This document shows positions 52,202 to 52,271 of a stretch of 52,271 bases of DNA, piece by piece; the first letter of the stretch is position 1, and every line of letters starts with the position of its first letter. The position numbers and the translations under genes are program-made. The notes beneath the pieces were generated by a model. That model saw only the letters and a program-made list of their open reading frames with translations. It was not told the DNA's origin and ran no database searches. Source of the DNA: Clostridiales bacterium (GTDB taxonomy: Bacteria > Bacillota > Clostridia > Saccharofermentanales > Saccharofermentanaceae); NCBI GenBank assembly GCA_017617995.1, contig JAFZVE010000052.1, positions 1-52,271 of the forward strand. The letters are read 5' to 3'.

Positions 52202-52271
52202 GTATGTTCCCAAAATGTTCCCAAGACTCATTATTTGGGTTAGCGAAGGCTGTTCGCAATCTCATCCTTGA
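52194..52271 (-). CDS. Possible C-terminal end of an integrase (partial, runs off the window)
   Basis: Only one minus-strand frame is open from the window edge, giving 25 residues ending NNESWEHFGNIQK before TGA at 52196-52194. The WEHFGN-type tail and the paired GTTCCCAA motif resemble the 3' ends of some tyrosine-recombinase genes that abut their target gene, here guaA. Too little sequence is present to be sure; it may be non-coding. Confidence 0.25.
   Translation of the reverse strand, partial: SRMRLRTAFANPNNESWEHFGNIQK

Overview
The window is a chromosomal origin region of a low-to-mid GC Firmicute, most likely an uncultured Clostridia member of the Oscillospiraceae/Ruminococcaceae type. 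The evidence is the gene order dnaA-dnaN-recF-remB-gyrB, exact Bacillus-type parS sites (TGTTTCACGTGAAACA), a RemB/DUF370 protein, GatCAB, MurT/GatD, an LtaS-type enzyme, many lipoproteins and a Hanks-type kinase with a zinc ribbon. The genus cannot be fixed from sequence alone.

Region 1 (1-9012, all on the minus strand) is the replication and partition block. It reads leftward as dnaA, oriC (DnaA boxes and an AT-rich stretch at 7227-7668), dnaN, recF, remB, gyrB, three perfect parS sites, parA, parB and tRNA-Ser(UGA). The S4 protein yaaA usually found between dnaN and recF is missing, gyrA does not follow gyrB, and the rpmH-rnpA-yidC block usually found on the far side of dnaA is absent.

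Region 2 (9157-12177, plus) is a cell-wall operon: a sortase followed by MurT and GatD, which amidate lipid II. After it come a PAS-GGDEF diguanylate cyclase (minus) and a LeuA2-like isopropylmalate/citramalate synthase (plus).

Region 3 (14922-28850) is the accessory-looking part. It carries a Thr/Ser-rich lipoprotein, a zinc-ribbon Ser/Thr kinase with an extracellular sensor part, remnants of small ORFs, a HAD hydrolase, a decayed HigA-type antitoxin, a duplicated-domain membrane protein next to a papain-like protease lipoprotein, another lipoprotein, a MurD-CapA fusion, and a large solute-binding lipoprotein with no permease beside it.

Region 4 (28895-38445) has a CDF metal exporter and MATE transporter pair, DUF2007-gatC-gatA-gatB, a tail-anchored Sel1-repeat protein, and trmL. 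Region 5 (38438-52157) has an LtaS-like polymerase, a degenerate GGDEF protein that keeps its c-di-GMP inhibitory site, a membrane-anchored orphan, a degenerate HAD/uridine-kinase fusion next to a carboxynorspermidine dehydrogenase, a YfhO-like protein, a CNNM/CorC transporter, a small membrane protein, UppP, a DUF2809-HExxH fusion and guaA. Just past guaA there may be the tail of an integrase, so the right edge may be the start of an integrated element.

Several genes bear on the envelope: sortase, MurT/GatD, MurD-CapA, LtaS, UppP, YfhO and the kinase. The least ordinary items are the MurD-CapA fusion, the HAD/uridine-kinase fusion, the DUF2809-HExxH fusion and the degenerate GGDEF receptor candidate. 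I saw no CRISPR array, rRNA, complete insertion sequence or recognisable defence system.
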